64,000 nucleotides of DNA, taken from Deltaproteobacteria bacterium GWB2_55_19 (GTDB taxonomy: Bacteria > Desulfobacterota > GWC2-55-46). The notes beneath the pieces were generated by a model that was not told where the DNA came from, did not search any database, and saw only the letters and a list, made by a program, of their open reading frames with translations. The position numbers and the translations under genes were made by a program. Where the stretch lies: the NCBI GenBank assembly GCA_001797465.1, contig MGPQ01000002.1, forward strand, positions 116,539 to 180,538, given 5' to 3'. The number at the start of each line of letters is the position of its first letter. Position 1 is the stretch's first letter. Below are positions 35,438 to 44,131 of this stretch, one piece after another.

Positions 35438-36071
35438 CAGACCAGATGTATTTGTGCAGTTGCAGCTGGAGCCGCGCTTTCAACCCGTCCTTCAATATCC
35501 ACTCGGCGAGAAGGGCCGGGCCGAGGTCGGGCTTTACCGGCGCGAAGAGGACCTTCGCGGTCCTGTCCTCGACGTATTCGTCGAGGAACTTTTTCGCGCA
35601 TTCGTAGTCGTCCCTGTTGCCGATAACGAACTTGAGCTCATCCTCGGCTGTGATGAGGCTCAGGTTTTCCATGAGGAACGACCACGCGTGGCCGCTCGAC
35701 GGGCACTTGAAGTCGATTATCTTTACGGCCCTTTTATCGAGCCCGGCAAGACTTACAGACCCGTTCGTCTCGACAAGGACCGTGTTGCCGGCCTCAATCA
35801 GCCGTCTTGCAAGCTCCTTTGCCTCTTCCTGCAGAAGAGGCTCCCCGCCTGTTATCTCGACAAGCCCGCTCCTGTACAACCCAGCCTCCCTCTTGGCCTC
35901 CGCGAGTATCTCATCAACTGAGAGTTCCCGCGCGCCCTCGGCAGACCTCGCGTATTGCGTATCGCACCAGGTGCAACTCAGGTTGCACCCGGCGAGCCTT
36001 ACAAAGACGCAGGGTAGCCCCGCGTAGGTCGATTCGCCCTGTATGGAAAGGAATATCTCGCTTACAAGCAT
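35421..36071 (-). CDS. queE: 7-carboxy-7-deazaguanine synthase (radical SAM)
   Basis: 216-residue radical SAM enzyme that converts carboxy-tetrahydropterin to CDG in queuosine synthesis. The [4Fe-4S] motif is CNLSCTWCDT (Cys-x3-Cys-x2-Cys; about 28-35), preceded by FLSIQGESTYAGLPCVFVR. GGEPLLQEEAKEL is the SAM-binding GGE motif. Length is typical of compact QueE. It overlaps ccsA downstream and starts one base before the Lon-like stop. Other queuosine genes are not in the window. Confidence 0.92.
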   Translation of the reverse strand: MLVSEIFLSIQGESTYAGLPCVFVRLAGCNLSCTWCDTQYARSAEGARELSVDEILAEAKREAGLYRSGLVEITGGEPLLQEEAKELARRLIEAGNTVLVETNGSVSLAGLDKRAVKIIDFKCPSSGHAWSFLMENLSLITAEDELKFVIGNRDDYECAKKFLDEYVEDRTAKVLFAPVKPDLGPALLAEWILKDGLKARLQLQLHKYIWSDERGR

Positions 36072-38527
36072 TACCCTTCCTTTTTCGTCTCTTCCTGCTT
36101 CGCCTTTGCCCCGGCCTCGCCCTTCTTCTTCTCAGGCCCCTTGCCGAAGTCCTTGAGGGACCGGGCCAGGGTCAAAAGCCGCTTCTCGACGAGATAATTG
36201 ACAGTCCCCTCCGGGTACTTGCCGTCCGCGTCCTTATCTCCGGCAGGCTTGCCGGACAATATCTCGAACCCCTCGTCCACCCTCTCTATCGGGTATATGG
36301 CGAACCTCCCGGCCTCGACCGCCTCAACGACCTCGGCCTTCAGCATCAGGTTACGGACGTTCCTTTTGGGTATTATGACGCCCTGAGAGCCAGTAAGGCC
36401 TTTTGCCTTGCAGACCTCGAAAAACCCCTCTATCTTCTCGTTCACCCCGCCTATGGGCTGGACCTCGCCCATCTGGTTCATCGAGCCCGTTACGGCGATT
36501 GCCTGATCGATCGGGAGGCCCGAGAGACTCGATAACAGCGCGTAGGTCTCGGAACAAGTCGCGCTGTCGCCCTCTATCTCCTCGTACATCTGCTCGAAGG
36601 TGACGGTCGCCGAAAGGGCCAGAGGGAAGGTCTGCGCGTAGCGTTCTCCCAAAAAGCTCGTGAGTATCATAAGCGCCTTGTTGTGTATCCTGCCGCTCAT
36701 CTTTACTTCGCGCTCGATGTTCACTACGCCTGAGTCCCCCATGAAGGTCCGGGCCGTTATCCTCGATGGTTTGCCGAAGGCGTAGTCGCCGGGGTCGAGG
36801 ACGGCTATGCCGTTCACCTGTCCGACGACGGAGCCGTCGGTCGCGACCATGATGGTGTCATCGGTGATATAGTCCCTTATCTTCTCCTCTATCTTCGAGT
36901 TCCTGTAAACGCGCTCTTTTATCGCCTTTTCCACGTGCAGGGCAGTTACCGCCGCCGCCCCCTCGGACTTAGCCCAGTACCCGGCCTCGACTACCATCGA
37001 CTTTATCTCGTTGAACCTCGCCGAGAGTTTCTCCTTGTCGCCTGCGAGCCTGCAACCGTACTCGACTACCCGCGCGACAGCCCCCCTGTCGAACGGGGCG
37101 ACGCCGTCCTCCCTGCATCGCGTGGCCACGAAGTGCGCGTACTTCAGTATGTTATCTTCCGTCTTCGGGAGCACGTTGTCGAAGTCCGCCTTCACCTTGA
37201 AGAGCTTCCTGTACTCGTTGTCGAGGTTGTAGAGGAGGTAATAGATGAACGGGTCGCCTACGATGACGAGCTTTATGTTTACCGGTATCGGCTCGGGCTT
37301 CAAGGTGGCGGACGACACCTGCCTGTACTGCTCCCATACGTCCTCTATCTTCGCCTCCTTGTTCTTTATCATCCTCTTCAGCGAGTCGTAGACGAATATG
37401 TTCCTTAAGATGTCGATGGCGTTTACTATGAGGTAGCCGCCGTTCGCCCTGTGCACCGAGCCCGCCTTTATCATCGTAAAGTCGGTCGTAGCCAGGCCGA
37501 ACTGGACGCGGTACTCGATCCTGCCGAAGAGGTTGTAGTACGTCGGGTTCGTCTCGCAGACGACCGGCGCGCCCTCCGCGTCCTTGTTGCTAACGATGAG
37601 GTTCACCTTGTACCTGTCGAAGGTCGGCTCCGTCCTCTGGAGCTTAAAGCCGCCGAGGGCAAGCGGCGCCTCCTCCTTTGGCCTGAAGTCGTCGATGCTC
37701 TGGAGTATGTTCTCCTTTGCCTTGAAGAGGAACTCGACGACGCCCTTGAACTCCTTGAACTTGTCGAGGAGATCGTTTATGTGCGGGTTCACCACGTACT
37801 GGACGACCTCCCGGTCGAGGGCGGTTATCCTGTCCTTCGTCTCCTTCTCTATGTTCCTCGCCTCGCGTATCGCGTCAGAGAGCTTGTCCTGGAGGACGGA
37901 GAGGTTCTTTTCTATCTCTGCCCTTTTGTCCCCTGGCAAGGCGTCGAACTCGTCCTGACTCAAGGCCTTGCCGCCCTTCGCCGGCACGACGGATAAGCCG
38001 CTTACGGACTTCTTAAGGATGAAGCCCTTCTCTATCGCCCTCTGCTCGAGCCTGAAAAATATCGCGCGGGTCCTCTCCTGCTGGCCTTCGATTATCTCGT
38101 CCCTGTGCTTCTCATAGTCCTTGGACTCGAAGACCTTGGGGATGTCTCTCCGGAGGGCCTCGACGAGCTCGTCCATGTCGGTAGCGAGCTCGGAGCCTCT
38201 GCCGGGAGGCAGGGAGAGCGCCTTCGGCGCGTCCGGTTCCGAGAAGTTGAATACATAGCAGAAGTCGTCCGGGACCGGCTCTCCCTTGGCCTTCTTATGG
38301 ACAAGCTCCCTTATTGTCGTGTTCTTCCCCGTGCCGGACTCGCCGAGGACGAATATGTTGTAGTTGTGGTTTACGACCCCGAGCCCGAACTCTATCGATT
38401 TAAGCGCCCTCTCCTGGCCGACCATCTCCTTTAGGGACGGCAGTTCGTCGGTGGTGGCAAAGGAAAAGACCCCGTCATCGCACTTCCAGTTTAGCTCGGA
38501 CGACGGCAAAGGCATCACTCTCGGCAT
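36071..38527 (-). CDS. Lon-like ATP-dependent protease (LonB/YcbZ type)
   Basis: 818-residue AAA+ serine protease. Walker A GESGTGKNT at about 57-65 and an AAA_32-type N-domain; a long helical insert fills about 170-270; the second Walker-like region is DDFCYVFNF and later FKVKADFDNVLP. The Lon catalytic dyad is Ser655 in EIEGDSATC and Lys698 in GGVNEKIEG, spaced 43 residues as in Lon. No N-terminal substrate LON domain. The tail is lysine/glutamate-rich. A TATAAT lies at plus 38581-38586, about 50 bases upstream. Role: degradation of misfolded or regulatory proteins. Confidence 0.88.
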   Translation of the reverse strand: MPRVMPLPSSELNWKCDDGVFSFATTDELPSLKEMVGQERALKSIEFGLGVVNHNYNIFVLGESGTGKNTTIRELVHKKAKGEPVPDDFCYVFNFSEPDAPKALSLPPGRGSELATDMDELVEALRRDIPKVFESKDYEKHRDEIIEGQQERTRAIFFRLEQRAIEKGFILKKSVSGLSVVPAKGGKALSQDEFDALPGDKRAEIEKNLSVLQDKLSDAIREARNIEKETKDRITALDREVVQYVVNPHINDLLDKFKEFKGVVEFLFKAKENILQSIDDFRPKEEAPLALGGFKLQRTEPTFDRYKVNLIVSNKDAEGAPVVCETNPTYYNLFGRIEYRVQFGLATTDFTMIKAGSVHRANGGYLIVNAIDILRNIFVYDSLKRMIKNKEAKIEDVWEQYRQVSSATLKPEPIPVNIKLVIVGDPFIYYLLYNLDNEYRKLFKVKADFDNVLPKTEDNILKYAHFVATRCREDGVAPFDRGAVARVVEYGCRLAGDKEKLSARFNEIKSMVVEAGYWAKSEGAAAVTALHVEKAIKERVYRNSKIEEKIRDYITDDTIMVATDGSVVGQVNGIAVLDPGDYAFGKPSRITARTFMGDSGVVNIEREVKMSGRIHNKALMILTSFLGERYAQTFPLALSATVTFEQMYEEIEGDSATCSETYALLSSLSGLPIDQAIAVTGSMNQMGEVQPIGGVNEKIEGFFEVCKAKGLTGSQGVIIPKRNVRNLMLKAEVVEAVEAGRFAIYPIERVDEGFEILSGKPAGDKDADGKYPEGTVNYLVEKRLLTLARSLKDFGKGPEKKKGEAGAKAKQEETKKEG

Positions 38528-38617
38528 ATTACCCCCTGGACAGGAATTTTCGCGGAAAAGACCTCTTAAGCCACTGTCATATTATACACGATAGCCGGCC
38601 TTTGTCTCCTGGCCCGC

Positions 38618-39577
38618 TCAGTGGAGGTGGTCCCTGTGGTTGTGGCCGCGCTCCTTGTGCGCGATCTTACCGAAGATGTCGCTGGCGTCGCACCCGGAGC
38701 ACTCGGCTTGGAGGGTAGTATAGAAAATATGGTGGTCCCCGGCAAGCCTTTCATTCACTTCTCCGAATATCTCGCCCATCCTCCACCTCTCGGTAGGCAC
38801 GATATCAAGGTGCGCGCTAAGCGCGTAGACGTTGTGGCATATCGACCAGATGTGGAGGTTGTGGACGCTCGATATCCCCTTTGACGCCTTTATGTCCTCG
38901 ACGACCTTGTTTAAATCTATGTCCTTGGGCACGCCCTCAAGCAATATGTGGGCGGAGTCCTTCATTATCCGGTACGCGCCGGATAAGATGATGAGGCCTA
39001 TGACGACGCTTATTATCGGGTCCGCCATGAACCATCCGGTGTAATGCATGACGAGGGCCCCGATGATGACGCCGACCGAGGCCGCGGCGTCTCCGACTAC
39101 ATGAATAAAGGCGCTCTTTATGTTCATGTCGGTTGCGGCGTAGTGCTTGAGCCAGAGGGCGACGATGAGGTTGACGACAAGGCCGACCGCGGCAACTATG
39201 ACCATCCCGACGCTCTCTACCGGCGCTGGGTCAAGGAGCCTCTTGTAGGCCTCGTAGAATATGTAGATGGTAAGCAGAAAAAGGACCGCGCTGTTTATGA
39301 AGGAAACGAATACCTCGACCCTGTGCAGGCCATAGGTCCTCTTTTCGGTGGGGGGCATCTCGGAGATGTATATGGCGAACCAGCTGAGGGAAAGCGCGAA
39401 TACGTCCATGAAGACGTGCGCGGCGTCCGACATGAGCGCGAGGCTGTTAGTCAGATAGCCGCCGACAAGCTCGGCTATGAATATGACGCCGGTTAAGACG
39501 ACAGAGAGCTTGAGTCTGCCTTTGAGCGCCCTGTCCATTTCGTGGGAATGATTGTGAGAACGGAGGTGTCCTTCCAT
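38618..39577 (-). CDS. Cation diffusion facilitator (CDF) family metal efflux protein
   Basis: 319-residue H+/metal antiporter with six predicted spans. Zinc-type site residues appear in LALMSDAAHVFMDV (Asp51, His54, Asp58) and IHVVGDAAASVGV (about His158, Asp162). The protein begins with a His-rich MEGHLRSHNHSHE and ends with HKERGHNHRDHLH, likely metal-sensing tails. Cytoplasmic domain includes LHIWSICHNVYALSAHLDI. Substrate likely Zn/Cd/Co; not fixed from sequence. Confidence 0.9.
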   Translation of the reverse strand: MEGHLRSHNHSHEMDRALKGRLKLSVVLTGVIFIAELVGGYLTNSLALMSDAAHVFMDVFALSLSWFAIYISEMPPTEKRTYGLHRVEVFVSFINSAVLFLLTIYIFYEAYKRLLDPAPVESVGMVIVAAVGLVVNLIVALWLKHYAATDMNIKSAFIHVVGDAAASVGVIIGALVMHYTGWFMADPIISVVIGLIILSGAYRIMKDSAHILLEGVPKDIDLNKVVEDIKASKGISSVHNLHIWSICHNVYALSAHLDIVPTERWRMGEIFGEVNERLAGDHHIFYTTLQAECSGCDASDIFGKIAHKERGHNHRDHLH

Positions 39578-39602
39578 GGACTTTCCCTTGCAACACTTTG
39601 AT

Positions 39603-40697
39603 TTATCTATTGATTACCCAAATATTCTCCCTCTTTAATGATACCCTTATAAGCCTTCCTATGGCAAGAGATAACTTCCTCACCACAAAGTTCGGAAGCT
39701 CCACCTTTATGAGCGTGTCCCCTGTGCCGACCTTCAAAAACAGCACCTGCGTCGAGCCCTTGCCCGTCGCCGAGACTATCTCTCCCTCTATGATATTGTC
39801 CTGGACTTTGCTGTCAAGGACCTTGTCAGGCCTTATGACGAGTATCTCCTCGGGCCTTATGCAGAAGGAGACCTCAGCCCCTATCAATGGGCCGCCTTCG
39901 CCGGGCATGAACGCCTTTATAACCCCTAAGTCAGGGTTCGTGATGATGACCTGCCCTTCATTGACCCCGGCGACGGTGCCGGTGAAGATATTCCTCGTGC
40001 CGATGAACCTCGCGACGTCCCTCGTCGCTGGCCTGTAAAAGACGTCCTCCCTGAGGCCCGACTGCTCAATACGTCCGTTATTGATGACCGCGATGCGCCT
40101 GCCTAGCATGAACGCCTCCTCGAGGTCGTGCGTGACGAGTATCGTCGTTATCGGATAGGCGTCGTGTATGCGGAGGAGGTCTGCCCGGAGCTTTTCCCTC
40201 ACCTGATAGTCGAGCGCCGAGAAGGGTTCGTCGAGGAGGAGCACCCTCGGCTCTGAGGCGAGCGTGCGGGCCAGCGCGCACCTCTGCTTCTGCCCGCCGG
40301 AGAGTTCGCGCGGGTACCTCTCCTCAAGCCCGGTCAGGCGCGTAAGGGAGACAAGCTCCTTTACCTTTGCCTCCACCGCGCCTTGTTTGGCGCCTGCGCC
40401 GTAGGCGATGTTCTCGAATACCGTCATGTGCGGGAAAAGGGCGTAGTCCTGAAAGAGATACCCTATCTTCCTCTCCCTTATCGGCCTCGCGACGCCGGTC
40501 TTTGAATCGAATACCTTTTCAGACCCGATGGTGACGTACCCCTCGTCAGGGGCTACGATCCCTGATATCATTTTTAATATGAGGGTCTTGCCCGCGCCAG
40601 AGGGGCCGAAGAGGACGAGGAGGTCGTCGTTTAGCGAGAGCGAGACGTCTATCCGGAACTCCCCGAAAGACTTCTTTATGTCGAACCCCAGGTCCAT
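39603..40697 (-). CDS. modC: Molybdate ABC transporter ATP-binding protein ModC
   Basis: 364-residue ATPase energising molybdate uptake. Walker A FGPSGAGKTLILK (about 33-45), signature ELSGGQKQRCALAR, Walker B VLLLDEPFSALD, and a C-terminal MOP/TOBE domain (about 290-362) binding molybdate. I start at ATG 40697 because the 80 residues upstream in frame are antisense-like sequence over the modB end; the first residues MDLGFDIKKSFG then align with ModC. Two bases separate it from the modB stop. Confidence 0.95.
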   Translation of the reverse strand: MDLGFDIKKSFGEFRIDVSLSLNDDLLVLFGPSGAGKTLILKMISGIVAPDEGYVTIGSEKVFDSKTGVARPIRERKIGYLFQDYALFPHMTVFENIAYGAGAKQGAVEAKVKELVSLTRLTGLEERYPRELSGGQKQRCALARTLASEPRVLLLDEPFSALDYQVREKLRADLLRIHDAYPITTILVTHDLEEAFMLGRRIAVINNGRIEQSGLREDVFYRPATRDVARFIGTRNIFTGTVAGVNEGQVIITNPDLGVIKAFMPGEGGPLIGAEVSFCIRPEEILVIRPDKVLDSKVQDNIIEGEIVSATGKGSTQVLFLKVGTGDTLIKVELPNFVVRKLSLAIGRLIRVSLKRENIWVINR

Positions 40698-40699
40698 CC

Positions 40700-41356
40700 T
40701 CAGAACCTCCCCTTCGTGAACCTTCCGGCGATATAGAGGACTATGAACGAAAAGAGCGTGATGACGCCCACGAGGACGTTCGCGGTTTGTGCGTCCCCCG
40801 CCTGCACGGCGTCGTATATGGCGATCGGCAGGGTCTGCGTGAGGCCGGGGATGTTCCCGGCGACCATCAACGTCGCCCCGAACTCCCCGGTCGCGCGGGC
40901 AAACGCCATGACCGCGCCCGCGGCTATCCCCCTCCACGCCAGAGGCAGGGTTATGTCCTTTATGACCTGCAACTCGGTCTTGCCGAGGAGCCGCGCCGCG
41001 TCCTCAAGGTCGGAGCCAACGCCTTCGAGCGCCGCGCGCGCCGGCTTAACAAACAGGGGGAGCGACGATATGAAGGACGCGATGACCGCGCCCTTCCATG
41101 TAAAGACTATCTGGAGCCCGAAGACGTCCTCAAGGAACCTCCCCAGAAAGCTCAACCTGCCGAACGCCCCCAAAAGGTAATAGCCGAGCACCGTCGGCGG
41201 TATGACGAGCGGCTGCATGATGATGATATCGAGGACCGCCTTTCCGAGGAACTCCCTCTTTGCCATGACCCAGGCGAGTAAGAGCCCGAAGGCGACGGTA
41301 AAGACCGTAGCCGTGAAGGAGACCTTTATGGTCAGATATAAGGGGTATAGGTCCAT
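40700..41356 (-). CDS. modB: Molybdate ABC transporter permease ModB
   Basis: 218-residue membrane protein with five hydrophobic spans. Conserved permease loop EDAARLLGKTELQVIKDITLPLAWRG (about 136-161, EAA-like motif) and PTVLGYYLLG are typical of ModB. It starts 12 bases after the end of MITE copy B2, which separates it from modA. modC is downstream with a 2-base gap. Confidence 0.95.
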   Translation of the reverse strand: MDLYPLYLTIKVSFTATVFTVAFGLLLAWVMAKREFLGKAVLDIIIMQPLVIPPTVLGYYLLGAFGRLSFLGRFLEDVFGLQIVFTWKGAVIASFISSLPLFVKPARAALEGVGSDLEDAARLLGKTELQVIKDITLPLAWRGIAAGAVMAFARATGEFGATLMVAGNIPGLTQTLPIAIYDAVQAGDAQTANVLVGVITLFSFIVLYIAGRFTKGRF

Positions 41357-41361
41357 TATGT

Positions 41362-41513
41362 GTTAAGGCTACCTCTAAAAATTGTTCTTTTTCCTGACCT
41401 CTGCGTCAGGGCGAAAATAAAAATGCTCACATATTCCCATATATGCTGCGCTTTTTATTTCCGCCCTTCCTTGACTTCAGAAAAAATTCCTAATTTTTAG
41501 AGGCAGCTTTAAG
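41362..41513. mobile_element. MITE-like repeat family B, copy B2, between modA and modB
   Basis: A 140-bp element (41368-41507) with imperfect terminal inverted repeats, left GCTACCTCTAAAAATTGTTC and right (reversed) GCTGCCTCTAAAAATTAGG, that is, about 20 of 30 bases alike. Flanks GTTAAG (41362-41367) and TTTAAG (41508-41513) agree in 5 of 6 bases, a probable target duplication. The centre shares ATGCTCACATATT, ATATGCT and CGCTTTTTATTTCCGCCC with B1. No transposase. Confidence 0.75.
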
Positions 41514-42252
41514 GCAGTGCGAAACCGTATTTTTTCAGTATAGCTGAGCCCTTCGGCCCCTTGAGATACGCGATGAACCTTGCCGCCTCTCCTTTTTTCG
41601 TTGATGAGCTCACGACCCCGAGCGCCTGGCTTATGGGCCTGTGCAGGGACTCTTCTATCGGCGCGTAGCTTATCCCCGGCGTCCCGGCAATTGATAAGGC
41701 GATGATGCCCGCCTCGGCGTTCCCGGACTCGACGAACTGCAACGCCTGTCTGATGTTCTCGCCGAAGACGAGCTTATGTCTAACCGCCTCCCAGACCCCG
41801 GCGGATTTCATCGCCTCTTCCGCGGCCCGACCATAAGGTGCGTGCGCCGGGTTCGCGATGGCTATCTTCTTAACGGACGGCCCGGCGAGGTCTTTGATGG
41901 AAGGGAGGTCCGCGCCCTCCTTAACAGCCACGGCGATCCGCCCCCTGGCGTAGACCTCGACCGTATCCCTATCGACGCTCTCCAGGTCCTTGAGCTTCTC
42001 CATGTACCGAAGATCGGCGGAGAGGAATACGTCAAAGGGGGCGCCCTCGGCTATCTGCCTTGCCAGAAGGCCCGTTGAGCCAAACGACATGACCGGCCTT
42101 ATTCCCGTATCCTTCTCGAAGCCTGCGGCTATCTCCTTCAACGCGTAGGATAAGTCCGAGGCCGCGGCTATGGTCAGGGTCCTTTCTTTCCCGGACGCTG
42201 TCGCCGGGAGCAACAGAAAGAAGAGCGCGAACGCAAATCTCAAAATACGCAT
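41509..42252 (-). CDS. modA: Molybdate-binding periplasmic protein ModA
   Basis: 247-residue solute-binding protein. Signal peptide about 1-22 (ending ATASG). Ligand pocket features ASDLSYALKEIAAGFEKDTGI, FGSTGLLARQIAEGAPFDVFLSAD (the G-S-T/S pattern that binds molybdate or tungstate oxyanion) and IANPAHAPYGRAA. Preceded by an intrinsic terminator and a MoCo-type riboswitch, so modA expression should fall when molybdenum cofactor is plentiful. modB and modC follow after the MITE. Confidence 0.95.
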   Translation of the reverse strand: MRILRFAFALFFLLLPATASGKERTLTIAAASDLSYALKEIAAGFEKDTGIRPVMSFGSTGLLARQIAEGAPFDVFLSADLRYMEKLKDLESVDRDTVEVYARGRIAVAVKEGADLPSIKDLAGPSVKKIAIANPAHAPYGRAAEEAMKSAGVWEAVRHKLVFGENIRQALQFVESGNAEAGIIALSIAGTPGISYAPIEESLHRPISQALGVVSSSTKKGEAARFIAYLKGPKGSAILKKYGFALP

Positions 42253-42272
42253 ATGGATACCTTGTCAGAGGC

Positions 42273-42300
42273 AAAAAAAAAGCCAACCGGAAAGGTTGGC
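42273..42300 (-). terminator. Intrinsic terminator upstream of modA (riboswitch expression platform)
   Basis: On the minus strand GCCAACC TTTCC GGTTGGC forms a perfect 7-bp stem (plus 42282-42288 and 42294-42300), followed by nine T. It ends 21 bases before the modA ATG and after the riboswitch aptamer, so ligand-dependent premature termination is likely. Confidence 0.85.
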
Positions 42301-42313
42301 GCTAAAAGCGACC

Positions 42314-42420
42314 TTTATCTCCTTTCCAAACACGGGAGGCGCTGGCCGTTTCCAGCCACGCCCTGATCGGCCGATACCCCTTAGGTCTTAAACCCTTAGG
42401 CGGATCGGCTCGGAGACGGT
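42314..42420 (-). promoter_or_regulatory. Probable molybdenum cofactor (MoCo) riboswitch of modABC
   Basis: Minus-strand leader contains in order CTCCGAGCC, GGGTATC, a GAAA-type tetraloop stem GGCTGGAAACGGCC (about plus 42343-42358) and GCCTCCCG, then GGAAAGGAGA. This arrangement upstream of a molybdate transporter fits my memory of the MoCo RNA motif; I did not check it against a covariance model. It is followed by an intrinsic terminator. Confidence 0.65.
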
Positions 42421-42520
42421 AAATATTTAAGTTTTCAAAAGCGGATGGTACGGACCGGCTCTACCCGCCGCTTTCAGTCATTCGAGGATATCATGGCTTG
42501 CGCCCGCGAGTCAACCGCCT

Positions 42521-43897
42521 CTACGCCGGTATGCTGAAGCCGAATGTGATGCCGCCGTCTTTCCCAGGCTCGACCCAGACGGACCCGCCATGGTGCTCGA
42601 CGAAGCTCTTTACAATGGAGAGCCCGAGACCCGCGCCTCCGGTCTTTATCCCTTCCTCGGTCTGGTAGAAGGCGTCGAATATGCGCTCGGCCTCTATGGC
42701 GGAGATGCCCTTGCCGTCGTCTGTGACGGTAATGGAGAGCCCCTGGTCGGTGAAGCTGGTATCGAGCCTCACCTCGCTCGCCGCGTGCTTGAAGGCGTTT
42801 GAAAGGATGTTGTATATGATCCTCTGGAGCTTGTCCTCGTCGGCAAGGAGCTCCTTATCCGGCACTGCGTCCTCCCTGTACGGAGAGCCGTTCAGGACGA
42901 GCTTTTTTTCAGACGACTGGAACGGCTGGACCGCGTCTTTAAGGACCTTCTGGAACGAGACCCTGCCCTTCTTGAGCGTCAGCACCCCGCTCTCGGCGCG
43001 GGAGAAATCCAGTATGTCGGATGTCATGGACGAGAGCTTCTGCGCGCCTGATAAAAGCGACTCGAACCTCTTCCTGTGCCTGTCGGTGATGGAGCCCCCG
43101 AGTTGCATGAGGAGGAGCTCCGTTGAGGTCATAATGGAAGTGAGCGGGCCGCGCATGTCGTGGACGATATGGTCTATGTACATCCTGTTCAGCCGCTCGT
43201 GCTCCTTCTGCCCTGTCATGTTGAAGGCGATGCCGAGGAAGTTCATTATCTCGCCGGAGTCGTCCTTTACGGCGTTTATGGAGAGGAGGACAGGGACCTC
43301 TTTGCCGTCCCTGGTGACGTTTATAATCTCGCCCCGCCAAAAGCCCTTCGCAGGGTCGAGTATGTCCTTCCACATCCTCTCGTAGAGCTCTTTGGTGGAG
43401 TGGCTGGACTTCAAGACCCTCGGGTTCTTCCCGAGGAGCTCCTCCCTCGCATATCCGTAGGTGTCGAGAAAGGACTGGTTCACGTCCATGATGTTCCCGG
43501 CCTTGTCCGTCACTGCGACCGCGTCGTTGGAGAACCTGAACATCCGCTGGAACCCCTCTGAGAGTATGCCGGGGACCTCTGCGGTCTTCGCGGTGCTCAC
43601 CAGTACGAGGAAGGCGTAGAGCTCGTTAGCGCGGTCTTTCAGCGGATGGACGGAGAGGTAGACCGCAAGCGGCTCCGACCCCTTGCGCCTCAAAGACGCC
43701 TGAGAGACCTTGACGGCGCCGGACGACCTCGCCGCGCCGATGAGGTCTGTTACAGCCTCGGCGGATACAGCCAACGAAGTCAGCGCGGCCCCGGAGAGCT
43801 CGTCCTCTGAAAAACCGAGCATCTCCCTCGCACCCTCGCTGGAACGGAGGATGATGCCGTCGGTATTGATGCTTAGATTGCCTTTTTTCACGCTCAT
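42521..43897 (-). CDS. PAS-domain sensor histidine kinase
   Basis: 458 residues, no membrane segments, so cytosolic. Two PAS regions (about 10-110 and 120-235; second with DAVAVTDKAGNIMDVNQ and FLGIAFNMTGQKEHERL) precede the dimerisation helix with H246 in HDMRGPLTSIMTSTELLL. The ATPase domain has N box NILSNAFKHA (about 350-360), G1 DDGKGIS and G2 GGAGLGLSIVKSF. Its partner response regulator is not adjacent. Signal unknown. Confidence 0.9.
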   Translation of the reverse strand: MSVKKGNLSINTDGIILRSSEGAREMLGFSEDELSGAALTSLAVSAEAVTDLIGAARSSGAVKVSQASLRRKGSEPLAVYLSVHPLKDRANELYAFLVLVSTAKTAEVPGILSEGFQRMFRFSNDAVAVTDKAGNIMDVNQSFLDTYGYAREELLGKNPRVLKSSHSTKELYERMWKDILDPAKGFWRGEIINVTRDGKEVPVLLSINAVKDDSGEIMNFLGIAFNMTGQKEHERLNRMYIDHIVHDMRGPLTSIMTSTELLLMQLGGSITDRHRKRFESLLSGAQKLSSMTSDILDFSRAESGVLTLKKGRVSFQKVLKDAVQPFQSSEKKLVLNGSPYREDAVPDKELLADEDKLQRIIYNILSNAFKHAASEVRLDTSFTDQGLSITVTDDGKGISAIEAERIFDAFYQTEEGIKTGGAGLGLSIVKSFVEHHGGSVWVEPGKDGGITFGFSIPA

Positions 43898-44131
43898 GGT
43901 CAGGGGATATAACAGGGTCTACTTGAAAAAACAGACTACATCACAAGGGAAGCAGTTCTATTTTTTATACTATTTACCGCAAAATTTTTCAACAACTTTA
44001 TGGGGCAGGGCAAAAAGACAGAAACGGCCACATGTTTAATGCTGATAAATCTGCATATTACCGGGCAATTGCAAATGGAACATTTTGCTCGGAAGGCTTT
44101 TACGCGAAACAGTATAAACACCCTTTTTGAA
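43898..44131. other. Intergenic gap, AT-rich, no gene
   Basis: Between the histidine kinase start and the deoB stop. It has no long open frame with typical codon use. GTTATATCC (minus strand) near plus 43907-43915 is a weak -10 candidate for the kinase. No terminator with a T-run was found after deoB. Confidence 0.3.

Noticed and set aside
40698-40937. N-terminal extension of modC by 80 residues
   Set aside because: The sequence is Arg/Pro/Gly-rich shadow of the modB end; homology begins at MDLGF.
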